The position numbers and the translations under genes are program-made. A model generated the notes under the pieces. That model made no database searches, was not told where the DNA came from, and worked only from the letters and a program-made list of their open reading frames with translations. A stretch of DNA of 33,381 nucleotides from CAZPHU01 sp964586285. GTDB lineage: Bacteria > Fibrobacterota > Chitinivibrionia > Chitinivibrionales > CAYFVL01. The stretch lies in contig CAZPHU010000034.1 in NCBI GenBank assembly GCA_964586285.1, forward strand, positions 1 through 33,381, in the 5' to 3' direction. Positions within the stretch are counted from its first letter, which is position 1. Each line of letters begins with the position of its first letter. Shown here one piece after another: positions 16,404 through 24,753 of this stretch.

Positions 16404-16823
16404 TCACTCAAGCTCCGCAAGCCTTTTTCTCAATTCTTTAAAAAACCGCGACTCCTTCATCGTGTAACCCTCAAGATTGGCTATTTCCTGAAGGCTTTCC
16501 TCTGTTTTCACCCCTGTAAGTTGGACTCCCCAATCACCTGCCTCCTTGGCTTTCTTAAGGAACACGATGGCCTGGTCAAGATGCTGTTGGGCGCTCCAGG
16601 GAGCATAAGCCGGCTCATTTATCAATTTCTCTACGTCTTCTCTGATCGTCTGACGTACGTGTTCATTTGTTTTCAGAACATCAAACAAGCGCTGGCTTTT
16701 AACGGCGTGATAGGGCAGGCGTAAAATCTCGGATTCGGACAGTAAACCGTCCGCTTTGGCAATAGACATGAAAAGATGAGCCTCCCCCATACTCCTGTAG
16801 TGAACTACTTTATTATTATCCAT
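16404..16823 (-). CDS. Hypothetical protein, TerB-like N-terminus
   Basis: A 139-residue soluble, mostly helical protein. The segment AHLFMSIAKADGLLSESEI near the N-terminus has the layout of TerB/DjlA-type domains (helix, AkADG loop, then SxxE), in which the acidic residues bind metal. The rest is charged helices ending KELRKRLAELE. The similarity covers only the first 30 residues or so, so a tellurite role should not be inferred. Start: ATG at 16823 with GAGGCGG upstream; a GTG 12 bases earlier is possible but would use that same site as codons. Neighbours are unknown small genes. Confidence 0.65.
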   Translation of the reverse strand: MDNNKVVHYRSMGEAHLFMSIAKADGLLSESEILRLPYHAVKSQRLFDVLKTNEHVRQTIREDVEKLINEPAYAPWSAQQHLDQAIVFLKKAKEAGDWGVQLTGVKTEESLQEIANLEGYTMKESRFFKELRKRLAELE

Positions 16824-16995
16824 GCACCGCCTCACGTTTGAAATAGGTTCAATCAGCCAAAAACAAAAATAATATTAGAAAAATACCTTCGCGGATAAAA
16901 GAATTGGTGACCTCATATGACGCAACCTATTTTATAGTAAAGCTGTTACCTACTCGCAAGTTAATCCTGGAAACAGGCTGAAAGGAATGGTTACC

Positions 16996-17478
16996 ATGGG
17001 ACTCGATCGTAATGAGATTATTCAATACGCCCGTCGGTACGTGGAAGAGCAGGATATCAACGAGTTTCCTTTTGATGGAGATCTTTTCTGTTTGTTTTCG
17101 CGCCAAATTCCCACCGACAGAGTACTTGATGAGGAAGAAGGGTGGAATTTTGGCGGGTATGGTATCACTTTGAAGTACGAAATCGATCCCGAGGCCAAAC
17201 CCGCGGGCAAATGGATCTGGTTTCATTTTCTCAGCCTGGCATCATTTCCCCCTGCCCAGCAGGTTATAAAATTGCAGCCTCCGCATATCGTGAAGGGGCA
17301 CTTCATGAGCCCCGATCGCCTGCTCGAAACACGTATCATGAGAATACCCTGGCAGGACGCCCTAAAGAAGGTAAGGCTTGAAGAAAGCTTTCGGTTGGAA
17401 TCAAATCCCAAAACACGACACAAGAAAAATGAATCCAACCAAAGTAAAGTGCTCAAGTTTCCAAAGAAAAAGGATTAG
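16996..17478 (+). CDS. Hypothetical protein
   Basis: A 160-residue soluble protein with no family I recognise. It has a helical start (LDRNEIIQYARRYVEEQDIN), a mixed central part rich in aromatic residues (EEGWNFGGYGITLKYEID, GKWIWFHFLSLASFPPA) and a basic, disordered tail (KKNESNQSKVLKFPKKKD). I start it at the ATG at 16996, because AAAGGA at 16981-16986 lies 9 bases upstream; the ATG at 16987 touches that site and is unlikely. The gene converges on the zinc-ribbon gene, with only 23 bases between the two stops and no visible terminator. The basic tail hints at nucleic-acid or membrane contact, but that is speculation. Confidence 0.65.
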   Translation: MGLDRNEIIQYARRYVEEQDINEFPFDGDLFCLFSRQIPTDRVLDEEEGWNFGGYGITLKYEIDPEAKPAGKWIWFHFLSLASFPPAQQVIKLQPPHIVKGHFMSPDRLLETRIMRIPWQDALKKVRLEESFRLESNPKTRHKKNESNQSKVLKFPKKKD

Positions 17479-17501
17479 GAGAGCAATAACGCAGTCCGGC
17501 T

Positions 17502-18170
17502 TTAGTCCATCTCCTCGACAGCTTCGCTGAACAAATGACGGCAATTATCCCGGTTTTCGCACAATTCCTCTTCGAACATGAGCACCTGTTTAGTCCGAGT
17601 GTCCCAGTCTTGTGTCAGAAGCTCCCGGATACGGCTTAGAGCTTCATCAAAATGGTTGCTTCTGCGAAGCAGATCTACCATCACTATCTCCTCGTCATTT
17701 TCGGTACGTGCGAAAGGCATGCTCTCCGAGCGCGCCCGCATAAATTTGTTATATGCATCAAACCGCAGCTCGATTGCCCTTTCTTTATACCGACTGTCGT
17801 CGTCACAAACCCATGCGGCGTACAGAGTGGCCCATCCGGCATCAACAATATTGTCACTGGACTGCTGAATCAATGCCCAACAAAGAAAAGACACCGCAGT
17901 GTCCGGAAGATCTTCACGCTTAAGAATAAATCGATAGTCATCGGAACGCACTATCTCGTATACTTTATCGGTGCCCTGTTTGATGTTAGGCGCGCAATAG
18001 TCGCAGTGCAGACATCGCTGTATATACATATAGATAGCCGACCTGTGAACGCTTCCGGGCCTCAAATCGAGTTCCTCCGGTTCACCGAAAGCACGTATGC
18101 CCGGTTCGACCTGACGGCTTGTTTTACCGCAGGCAAAGCACTCTTTTTTTATAAATGATACCGTAGTCAC
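17502..18170 (-). CDS. Zinc-ribbon protein (DUF2225-like)
   Basis: A 222-residue soluble protein. Two cysteine clusters near the N-terminus, CFACGK and CLHCDYC, are separated by about 40 residues holding ELDLRPGSV, the layout of DUF2225-like zinc-ribbon proteins. The C-terminal 130 residues are helical and TPR-like (DAGWATLYAAWV, FDEALSRIRELL) and end in an acidic tail. Likely a zinc-binding scaffold; role unknown. I chose the GTG at 18170, placing the first cysteine 11 residues in; a TTG at 18200 is an alternative with a poorer binding site. It follows rimI by 60 bases in the same direction as the antiporter-rimI pair. Confidence 0.7.
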   Translation of the reverse strand: MTTVSFIKKECFACGKTSRQVEPGIRAFGEPEELDLRPGSVHRSAIYMYIQRCLHCDYCAPNIKQGTDKVYEIVRSDDYRFILKREDLPDTAVSFLCWALIQQSSDNIVDAGWATLYAAWVCDDDSRYKERAIELRFDAYNKFMRARSESMPFARTENDEEIVMVDLLRRSNHFDEALSRIRELLTQDWDTRTKQVLMFEEELCENRDNCRHLFSEAVEEMD

Positions 18171-18230
18171 CTGTAACCATCCGTTCAGCTGTTTGTTCAA
18201 AAACCCACAAAGTGTTTCAATAGATCCCGG

Positions 18231-18689
18231 TCATTTTTCACCGATGGTTTCGGCTGCTTCGGGGGATCTGTCCAAAGCCATAATTATACCGTTCTCACCA
18301 TCGGAGTAGTATCCCTTTCGCACGAACAGCTCGGAAAAAAAGAATTTAGCGTAAAGGGTCCGTGCAACCCTGTTACTTTCCCTTACTTCAAGGAATGCTC
18401 GCCGATAGGGAAGGTTGTTGAGAATATGCTCAACCAAAGCGTATCCGATGCCTTGTCCGCGAAAGCCGGGGGCAACCGCAAGATTGTGAATCTCAAGCTC
18501 ATCGGCGGCTATCCACGCACAGATAAACCCCCGGACAACGGAACCAGCCACGGCGGTGAAAAGGTGCGAATGAGGGAGCTGAAGTTCGGAGGAAAAACGA
18601 TTTGCCGACCATGGATCGGGTGAAGATAGTCGATCGATTTGAACTAAATCATCGATATCGTCTGAAACGCTCGGTCTGATTACAGTCAT
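18231..18689 (-). CDS. rimI: Ribosomal-protein-alanine N-acetyltransferase
   Basis: GNAT-fold enzyme that acetylates the N-terminal alanine of ribosomal protein S18 in well-studied bacteria. At 152 residues the length is typical. It shows the RimI-specific WSANRFSSEL helix, the EIHNLAVAPGFRGQGIG motif A with the acetyl-CoA pyrophosphate loop RGQGIG, and the downstream FLEVRESNRVARTLYAKFFF and RKGYY block. Start: ATG directly after the TAA stop of the antiporter gene (TAAATG), so translation is probably coupled; AGG in the antiporter end serves as the binding site. Other GNAT substrates cannot be excluded. Confidence 0.88.
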   Translation of the reverse strand: MTVIRPSVSDDIDDLVQIDRLSSPDPWSANRFSSELQLPHSHLFTAVAGSVVRGFICAWIAADELEIHNLAVAPGFRGQGIGYALVEHILNNLPYRRAFLEVRESNRVARTLYAKFFFSELFVRKGYYSDGENGIIMALDRSPEAAETIGEK

Positions 18690-20906
18690 TTACCTGATCA
18701 TGCTTCTGAATGGACGGGTAAGCAAAGGCTTTTTATCCCCTGCAAAGAATGCAAACACATCCTTTGGGGTACGGCAGGCCAGAAGTCTGTTTCGGGATTC
18801 TTCGTTGTTTAGAAGAGAGGAGATACCTGCGAGAAATTGAAGATGTGGTCCGGCCGTTCCCGCGGGTGAAAGGACCATTATGAAAATCTGACTGGGCTGC
18901 CCGTCAAGCGACTGAAAATCTATCCCTCCGCGTTTGAAACCGATTGCCACGCACATCTCTTTGACAGAGTCTGTCTTCCCGTGTGGAAGCGCTATCCCGT
19001 ACTGCATTCCGGTGCTCATCGTTTTTTCTCTTTCCAGTACCGCCTCAAGAGCCTGGTTGCGGTTTCTGATCTTTTTTGTGGAGACGAGCATATCGATTAA
19101 TTCATGTATGACTTCCTGCTTGGACTCTGCTTTAAGCTCCATTACAATCGTTTTTATGTCCAGCGCGTGACCGATCGTAAAACGCGTTTGCTGGTTGCCT
19201 TTAAAGAGGTCTTTCTTCATCGAAGCCGGTTTTGCGAGGTCCTTTACTTTTTCGATTACCGTGTGAAGGTCCAGCAAGGCCTCGTACATGATCGTTTTTA
19301 CGAAAACGACATCCTCGGGCGCGGTCTCAAAGCGGATAGAAAGATCTTCCACATACAGTGTGATAAAAGTACTTTCCTTGCGCAGATGACAGATTTTGAC
19401 ATCAGCTTCCAGTACATGCACATAAAACCCTTCATTACGAAAGAAACTCAAAAGCTTTACCTCGATCAGATCCGTAAGTTCCACGGATGCGAAATCGAAA
19501 CTTGTCGTCACGGTTTGCTCGGCGGCTATTTCCTTTCGGGTACCCTTACGAGGGGTCAATGAGCGACTGAGAAGTGGAGGGGCAATTATCGTAGTCACAA
19601 GGGTCATCATGATCGATACGCCGAACGTCGTTTCGTCCAAGATTCCCGAGGATAGGCCGATACCCGCGATGATCAGAGCCACTTCTCCGCGCGGTACCAT
19701 TCCCAGACCGATCCGCATCGCTCCCCATATATTGAAATTGAAGAAAAGCGCGGGTATTCCACATCCTCCAACCTTTGCCAATACAGCTCCGAGCGTATAC
19801 ACAAGTCCGAAAGTTATCACATCCGGATCAACCAGCTCTCTGACATCAACAAGCATTCCCATGACCGTGAAAAAGACGGGAACGAAAAACACGTATAGGG
19901 GATAGAGTGTCTCCTGTATGACGTAGTTTAAATCCGTTTTAGAAAGCGTTAATCCCATCACATACGCCCCGATTATCATGGCAAGACCGGCTTTTTCAAA
20001 TACTCCCGCAAGCATGAGGGCCAGCCCCAAAGACAGAATCGAGAATTCGGGGATGGAGCGAAAAGTCTTCAGAAATCCGCTTATCCTATGGGCGAATATA
20101 AAACCCAAAGCCGTAAAACCAAGCCAAACCCCCAACGCCTTGATTATTATCCCGACGATCTGCTGACTCTGTTGGGTCGTTGCTCCCTCCATGGCCACCG
20201 CACTGGCACCAAGAACTACCGCCAGAATAATGATACCCAGGACATCATCGATAACAGCCCCCGCAAGCATCGTAACTCCCGAGGGGGAATCCATCTTCCT
20301 TTTTGCAGTCAGCACGCGTACGGTTATTCCCACCGATGTGGCCGTGCTGATCACTCCCAGGAATAGTGCGCTGCTGTTGGAGATGCTGGTGTTCAAAAAG
20401 AAACCGGCAATAGCCGCTCCCACGGCGAAAGAAACCAGCACTCCCCCGATTCCGATAACCGATCCGGCTATGGAGAACCTCAAAAACATGCGAATGTCGG
20501 TTTCGAGGCCGGCGAAAAACAGCAGTATTATCGATGCTACGGTGGCTATGCCGTAGAGTTCCTGGGTGACAGGAAGGCCGCCAGGGCTGCCGTTTATAGG
20601 GAAAAAACCGTTGGGATAGCCGGGAATGGGCACCCCTCCCAGAAGATACGGCCCTATGATTATTCCCACAACCAACTCGCCGATCACCGAAGGCATGTGC
20701 ATTTTTTCAAACAGTATACCCGATATTCGCGCTGCAAATAAGATGACACCGATTTGAAGAACCAGATCGGACATTATATGAACTATACTCTGTCCGCCGT
20801 TTCCATCGTGTCCGTTGCTTGCATATGCCGCGGCCGAGCAAGCAGCGATCGTGGCAAGGGCTGCCGGCAGGCCTTTGAATTTCGGAAGAAACGAAGACTT
20901 TTGCAT
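18690..20906 (-). CDS. CPA2 Na+/H+ antiporter fused to a PTS EIIA(Ntr) domain
   Basis: A 738-residue inner-membrane protein. A signal-like N-terminus (about 12-30) is followed by about 12 membrane helices (45-430). An Asp-Asp pair in AGAVIDDVLG (Asp220-221) is the hallmark of electrogenic NapA-type cation/proton antiporters. A linker of about 120 residues leads to a C-terminal EIIA(Ntr)-like domain (about 575-720) in which GIALPHGKTDSVKE carries the phosphorylatable His642. Ion exchange is therefore probably tuned by the nitrogen PTS or a related phosphorelay. Such fusions exist in several phyla, but no PTS EI or NPr is in this window. The downstream rimI begins immediately after the stop. 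The start ATG is preceded by GGGGA. Substrate could be Na+ or K+. Confidence 0.9.
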   Translation of the reverse strand: MQKSSFLPKFKGLPAALATIAACSAAAYASNGHDGNGGQSIVHIMSDLVLQIGVILFAARISGILFEKMHMPSVIGELVVGIIIGPYLLGGVPIPGYPNGFFPINGSPGGLPVTQELYGIATVASIILLFFAGLETDIRMFLRFSIAGSVIGIGGVLVSFAVGAAIAGFFLNTSISNSSALFLGVISTATSVGITVRVLTAKRKMDSPSGVTMLAGAVIDDVLGIIILAVVLGASAVAMEGATTQQSQQIVGIIIKALGVWLGFTALGFIFAHRISGFLKTFRSIPEFSILSLGLALMLAGVFEKAGLAMIIGAYVMGLTLSKTDLNYVIQETLYPLYVFFVPVFFTVMGMLVDVRELVDPDVITFGLVYTLGAVLAKVGGCGIPALFFNFNIWGAMRIGLGMVPRGEVALIIAGIGLSSGILDETTFGVSIMMTLVTTIIAPPLLSRSLTPRKGTRKEIAAEQTVTTSFDFASVELTDLIEVKLLSFFRNEGFYVHVLEADVKICHLRKESTFITLYVEDLSIRFETAPEDVVFVKTIMYEALLDLHTVIEKVKDLAKPASMKKDLFKGNQQTRFTIGHALDIKTIVMELKAESKQEVIHELIDMLVSTKKIRNRNQALEAVLEREKTMSTGMQYGIALPHGKTDSVKEMCVAIGFKRGGIDFQSLDGQPSQIFIMVLSPAGTAGPHLQFLAGISSLLNNEESRNRLLACRTPKDVFAFFAGDKKPLLTRPFRSMIR

Positions 20907-21064
20907 AGGGTCCCCGGGGAAAAAAATCTTCTGTAAATCAAAGGAAGATAATTTCTGCGCGTCTTAAATCGAAGCCTGACTGCCTTCTATCCTCAAAAAA
21001 ATGATCACCGGGGGCGGGAAGCCGGCAGACAGGAATGGTAGGGAAATGTTGAGACTGATTTTTT

Positions 21065-21703
21065 TCAGCTCTCGGACAGACAGAGCGAAAGAAGCTCATC
21101 GGGGGTCTGAACAAGGAAATCGGGCTTGAACTTTTCGAGCAGCTGCTTTGATCTGTACCCCCAGGACACCGCGGCAACCGGTATCCCCGCTTTCTTGCTG
21201 TCGGTTATATCCCTCGTATCATCACCGATGTAGAGCATTCGCGACGGATCGAGCTTCCACTTACGACCGATCGATTTGAGTCGCCTGTATTTTGAGCCCA
21301 CTATGGAGGAGGTCGCAATGAAATCAAACCAGTCCATGTCGTGTTCGAGAAGAAATTCCCGAACCGTTCTTTTGGAGTTTGTAGTGAGTATCCCTAGAGG
21401 GATATCTCTGTCGTTTAGCTGGGAGATGGTTGCCCGGATACCTTGGAAGGGGTAGATGGATGCCATTTGCCTGTACATTTCTTTCCGGGCGCCGCGAAGA
21501 AATAACGGAAGCAGCAATAAGGGAATACCCAGTCGATGTATCATCTCGGCGGGAGTTTCCTCTCTCATGTGAGATTCGGTATTTTTTTCACTGTGCTTGA
21601 ACAGGTACCGACTTGAGAGACGGTTAAGGATCGCAATGCCCATACTGAACGTATCCGCGATTGTCCCGTCAAAGTCAAATATCAGAAGTTTATATCTCAT
21701 CAT
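21065..21703 (-). CDS. HAD-family hydrolase (phosphoglycolate phosphatase-like)
   Basis: A 212-residue soluble phosphatase of the haloacid dehalogenase superfamily. Motif I is FDFDGTIADT (nucleophile Asp10, Asp12), motif II LTTNS, and motif IV IGDDTRDITDSKKAGI. Helical cap residues lie between motifs I and II (about 20-90). This layout fits the Gph/PGPase subgroup acting on small phosphates such as phosphoglycolate, but substrates of this group cannot be assigned by motif alone. Either ATG at 21703 or 21700 may be used; no strong binding site is seen. It is followed upstream, in the same direction, by the STAS-like gene (23 bases apart). Confidence 0.85.
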   Translation of the reverse strand: MMRYKLLIFDFDGTIADTFSMGIAILNRLSSRYLFKHSEKNTESHMREETPAEMIHRLGIPLLLLPLFLRGARKEMYRQMASIYPFQGIRATISQLNDRDIPLGILTTNSKRTVREFLLEHDMDWFDFIATSSIVGSKYRRLKSIGRKWKLDPSRMLYIGDDTRDITDSKKAGIPVAAVSWGYRSKQLLEKFKPDFLVQTPDELLSLCLSES

Positions 21704-21726
21704 AAATCGGCAGGCATATAGTTTAA

Positions 21727-22095
21727 CTACTTGCCCAAATCAAGTTTCTTTTCGGCTTCGGCCAATGATTCGGCTAATTCGGCCTTGTATTTTACCGTTC
21801 CCAGTGCGGCCCGTGCAAATTGGGCAATTCCCGATCGAGAACCGCCGGTGATCCGAAACACTCGGCCGACCCTTTTGTGTTCAATATACTGCATTACACG
21901 TTTTACATCGCTAATGGCTTTCGGAGGTCCCATCTGAAACTGTGAAATATCGTTCAGGATATCGAACCCCGGCTTCAATTTTTCGATCTCCGAAACCACC
22001 ATGGCCTTAAGTGCCTGTGCTTCATGTATACTAATGACACCTTTCAGAACAGTAAACAACCGATTCTTGTTCGAATCGCTCCAGACCTTGTACAT
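21727..22095 (-). CDS. STAS-like small protein
   Basis: A 122-residue soluble protein. The pattern LKGVISIHEAQALKAMVVSE, then KPGFDILNDISQF and RVFRITGGSRSGIAQFAR, matches the alternating beta-alpha layout of SpoIIAA/STAS-like domains that bind ligands or partner proteins. The anti-sigma antagonist serine is not evident, so a phosphorylation switch should not be assumed. A charged C-terminal helix (ELAESLAEAEKKLDLGK) ends it. Start: ATG with a strong AAGGAG 5 bases upstream. It sits between the HAD gene and a small membrane protein in a run of same-strand genes, probably an operon. Role unknown. Confidence 0.6.
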   Translation of the reverse strand: MYKVWSDSNKNRLFTVLKGVISIHEAQALKAMVVSEIEKLKPGFDILNDISQFQMGPPKAISDVKRVMQYIEHKRVGRVFRITGGSRSGIAQFARAALGTVKYKAELAESLAEAEKKLDLGK

Positions 22096-22151
22096 ACGAA
22101 CTCCTTATGCCCGTGGGAACGCTGCCGGGTGGTGGATATGTTAACAGCCGC

Positions 22152-22556
22152 TTAATCTGCGGAGACGGTATTATCTTTTACATTAAAAGCGGGGCTAGTG
22201 TCAACAGTTTCCATTGGTGTCGGGCTCTGCATCTGAACAAACAGGAGTCCGACTCCGATGAGCATTATTCCCATCCACTGCAAAACATTCAAAGGACGAT
22301 TGAAAACGATACTGGATACGAACTGAAGAATAAAAAACGAACCGCCTATACACATGGCATATATAATGTTCGGATTGGCATGTTTAAGCGCCATGGTCAG
22401 ACAGATCGGACTGCCGAATCCGATGACATTTCCCAGGAGAAATATGAAAATCATCCGAGAGCCGGTTTGCTGGGAAGCGAACCGAAGGCAAACATATGCG
22501 CCGGTCTGTGAGACGGCAAATCCGAGCGCATAGAGAATTGTAGTAGCATCGAGCAT
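22152..22556 (-). CDS. SMR/EamA-like four-helix membrane protein
   Basis: A 134-residue inner-membrane protein with four predicted helices in residues 6-110, and a 24-residue hydrophilic tail. It aligns by eye with small multidrug resistance proteins: ILYALGFAVSQTGAYVCLRF matches EmrE helix 1, NPNIIYAMCIGGS matches the helix-3 GXG region, and MGIMLIGVGLLFVQ matches helix 4. Odd point: the membrane-embedded acidic residue of EmrE (Glu14) is replaced by Gln17 here, so proton-coupled drug export is doubtful. It may act in a heteromer or carry a different substrate. TGGAG lies 6 bases before the ATG. Same direction as the STAS-like gene (56 bases downstream) and the LRR gene (29 bases upstream). 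Confidence 0.72.
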   Translation of the reverse strand: MLDATTILYALGFAVSQTGAYVCLRFASQQTGSRMIFIFLLGNVIGFGSPICLTMALKHANPNIIYAMCIGGSFFILQFVSSIVFNRPLNVLQWMGIMLIGVGLLFVQMQSPTPMETVDTSPAFNVKDNTVSAD

Positions 22557-22585
22557 ACGATCTCCAGAGCAGTTAAAACGATTAG

Positions 22586-24175
22586 CTAAAATGAGGGTTG
22601 ATTATAGAGTTTTTGCCTGTTTAAGATTTCGGCAGTGGTTCCGGAAGCAATTTTCGCATCTTGTGTTTGTGTTGCTGAGTCCGCATCATCAACCGAATCG
22701 GATTCACAGTTTTGTGTGGACAGGTAGTTTTCGTCTAAAGATGTAAGCCATTTATGTGCCTTATCTGTGATGTCGCACAACCTGTTGCCCTCCATACGTG
22801 CGCCGATATCCTCCAAAAGATGAATGGAATCGGGAAGAGAGGAAAGATCGTTATAGGCGAGGTTAAGGTCTTTTAGCGTATACAGGTAATCAAACTTCTG
22901 AGGCAGGGCGAGAAGTTTATTGCTTTGGATATGCAATTTCTGGAGGCCTGGCAGGTGTATGATCGAGTCGGGAAGCATCTGAATTTGGTTGTCATTCAGA
23001 ATAAGGGTTTGAAGAGACGAAAGATGGTGGAACGAGGTGGGAAGGCTCTCTAATGCATTGTTGGAGAGATTTATGTAGCGGATGTCCTTTAAACCGGTTA
23101 AGGAGCCGGGCAAAGCCCTCAGAGAATTTTCCGATAAATCCATCTCCCTCAGAGCATTTAGAGTCCCGAACTCAGAGGGCAGCGAATCGATTGAGTTTTG
23201 GGAGAGCTTAAGAATCTTAAGCTCTTTCAAGGCGCCTATGGCGGAGGGTAAAGTTCTGAGCATGTTAACGGAACAATCCAGATACTTTAGTCTGGACAAT
23301 GTGCCGATTGTTTGCGGAAGTTCGGAAAATCTGTTTGCGGCTAATGACAGATTAACCAGATCGGTCATTTCTCCAAACGAGCCCGGTAGAGAAATCAAAT
23401 TGTTGTTATGCAAGTATACCGATTTAAGCCCCAGCTGCGCAAAAGAGGCCGGAAGGGAATCAAGCTCATTTGAGTGAATCTCAAGAGAATCCAGCATCCA
23501 AAGGTTGCCAAACGAGTTGGGAAGTGTTGTAAGCAGGTTATTGTTTATCGTAAACAACTCAAGCTTTCCGAGATCTCCAAACCTTTCGGGAAGGGCGCGA
23601 ATCTTATTCACATGCATTTGCAGGGTTTTTAAATTTTGGAGTTTGGTGATAGAAGGGGGCAGGTCTTCTATGATGTTGAACTCTATCGCAAGAAACTCGA
23701 GCGACGAGCAGTTGCCGATGTTTTGGGGTAAGGCTTTAAGATTATTTGAATGGGCGTATAGCGCTTTAAGATCCGCGAGATTTCCGATGGTATCGGGCAG
23801 GTCGGAAATCTGGTTGTTACCCAGGTTCAGGGATCTTAGCTTTGAGAGGGCTCCAATCGCCTGAGGAATAGACTTTAGACGGTTATTTTGCAGGTGGAGC
23901 ACCTCGATGGATTGAAGCAGGCCGATTTGCTCCGGAACAAAGGCCAGGTTCAGCTCATCCAGAAAAAGCCCTGTAACCTCGCCGCTTACACTGGCGATAA
24001 CCTCCTTAACGCCAACATCGCTGCATCCGTTCGTGTCGAGAATGGCTCTTACTACCTTGTACTCATCATTGTTGATACCGGCCGAAGAGTCAAAGGGCTC
24101 AACTGTTTTATACTCTTCGCTGCAATTAAAAAAGAAAAGTGCGCATGCGCACAGCCATATCACTCGAATTCTCAT
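22586..24175 (-). CDS. Leucine-rich-repeat lipoprotein
   Basis: A 529-residue protein. The N-terminus MRIRVIWLCACALFFFNCSE is a lipoprotein-like signal; lipobox FFNC with acylated Cys18 is unusual in having Asn at -1. From about residue 63 to 453 there are 17 near-perfect 23-residue leucine-rich repeats of the form LxxLxLxxNxLxxLPxxIGxLxx, the Shoc2/PIRL-like class, followed by a short cap and a serine- and acid-rich tail. It should be a surface or periplasmic binding protein, presumably for a protein partner. Start: ATG at 24175, because an earlier upstream start would spoil the signal peptide; AAGGGA lies upstream. The SMR-like gene follows 29 bases downstream. Repeat number may vary between strains. 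Confidence 0.85.
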   Translation of the reverse strand: MRIRVIWLCACALFFFNCSEEYKTVEPFDSSAGINNDEYKVVRAILDTNGCSDVGVKEVIASVSGEVTGLFLDELNLAFVPEQIGLLQSIEVLHLQNNRLKSIPQAIGALSKLRSLNLGNNQISDLPDTIGNLADLKALYAHSNNLKALPQNIGNCSSLEFLAIEFNIIEDLPPSITKLQNLKTLQMHVNKIRALPERFGDLGKLELFTINNNLLTTLPNSFGNLWMLDSLEIHSNELDSLPASFAQLGLKSVYLHNNNLISLPGSFGEMTDLVNLSLAANRFSELPQTIGTLSRLKYLDCSVNMLRTLPSAIGALKELKILKLSQNSIDSLPSEFGTLNALREMDLSENSLRALPGSLTGLKDIRYINLSNNALESLPTSFHHLSSLQTLILNDNQIQMLPDSIIHLPGLQKLHIQSNKLLALPQKFDYLYTLKDLNLAYNDLSSLPDSIHLLEDIGARMEGNRLCDITDKAHKWLTSLDENYLSTQNCESDSVDDADSATQTQDAKIASGTTAEILNRQKLYNQPSF

Positions 24176-24269
24176 ATATTTTCCCTTCCGAAATACCGCT
24201 ACAGACAAAAAAATACGTACAGGCTCGAAAAGATGTTAAGCGTTAAGGTGCCGAAAAGATATAAAAAAT

Positions 24270-24530
24270 CTAATCCCAGGGCATTTCGGGCAATTTTTTA
24301 AGTAACCGAGCGTAACGATCGGCATCGAAGGTGCGCTTGTTTTTCATCATCTCCAGGGATTCGGTTGCCAGAACGGTTGCGATAATACGTTTGGCATCAC
24401 TCTCATCATAGCCCATTTTTTTCAATCTGTCGCATGTTTCACGAACAATCGGCGGGTTATTTTCGTTTATTTGAATCTGGACGGTCTCAATAAAGGCTTC
24501 ACCCAAAAAATCATTTCTCTCTTCCATCAT
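24270..24530 (-). CDS. Small conserved protein, DUF1841-like
   Basis: An 86-residue soluble helical protein. The layout NPPIVRETCDRLKKMGYDES, followed by DAKRIIATVLATESLEMMKN and DADRYARLLKKLP, resembles the C-terminal half of DUF1841-type proteins, in which a dinucleotide of helices carries the conserved RETxxRL and DxxRY patterns. Function is unknown for that family. Start: ATG with AGGGA about 6 bases upstream; a second ATG follows immediately. It is divergent from the ferritin-like gene, so 24531-24753 must hold two promoters, which I could not resolve. Confidence 0.6.
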   Translation of the reverse strand: MMEERNDFLGEAFIETVQIQINENNPPIVRETCDRLKKMGYDESDAKRIIATVLATESLEMMKNKRTFDADRYARLLKKLPEMPWD

Positions 24531-24753
24531 TTACATCCCTGGTCGGCGTTAAATCTGTCTGAAGGTTTTTTTATCTTTCAATGGAGTGCTTGAGTCTTTT
24601 GTCCATTTTTGCTACTCACTGATGGAACACTCTAAAATACCACATTTGATGCTGGTCTGTAAATAACCGGCAAGTATTGGATATGTTTGGCAGGGTTGTT
24701 GCACAATTTAGCTGTAAGTGTATGTGTTTTTAGAACGAGAGGGAGTTTGTTTC

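Noticed and set aside
20990..21064. Possible terminator after the HAD phosphatase gene
   Set aside because: A T run is present on the minus strand, but the best stem before it is only about 4 bp.
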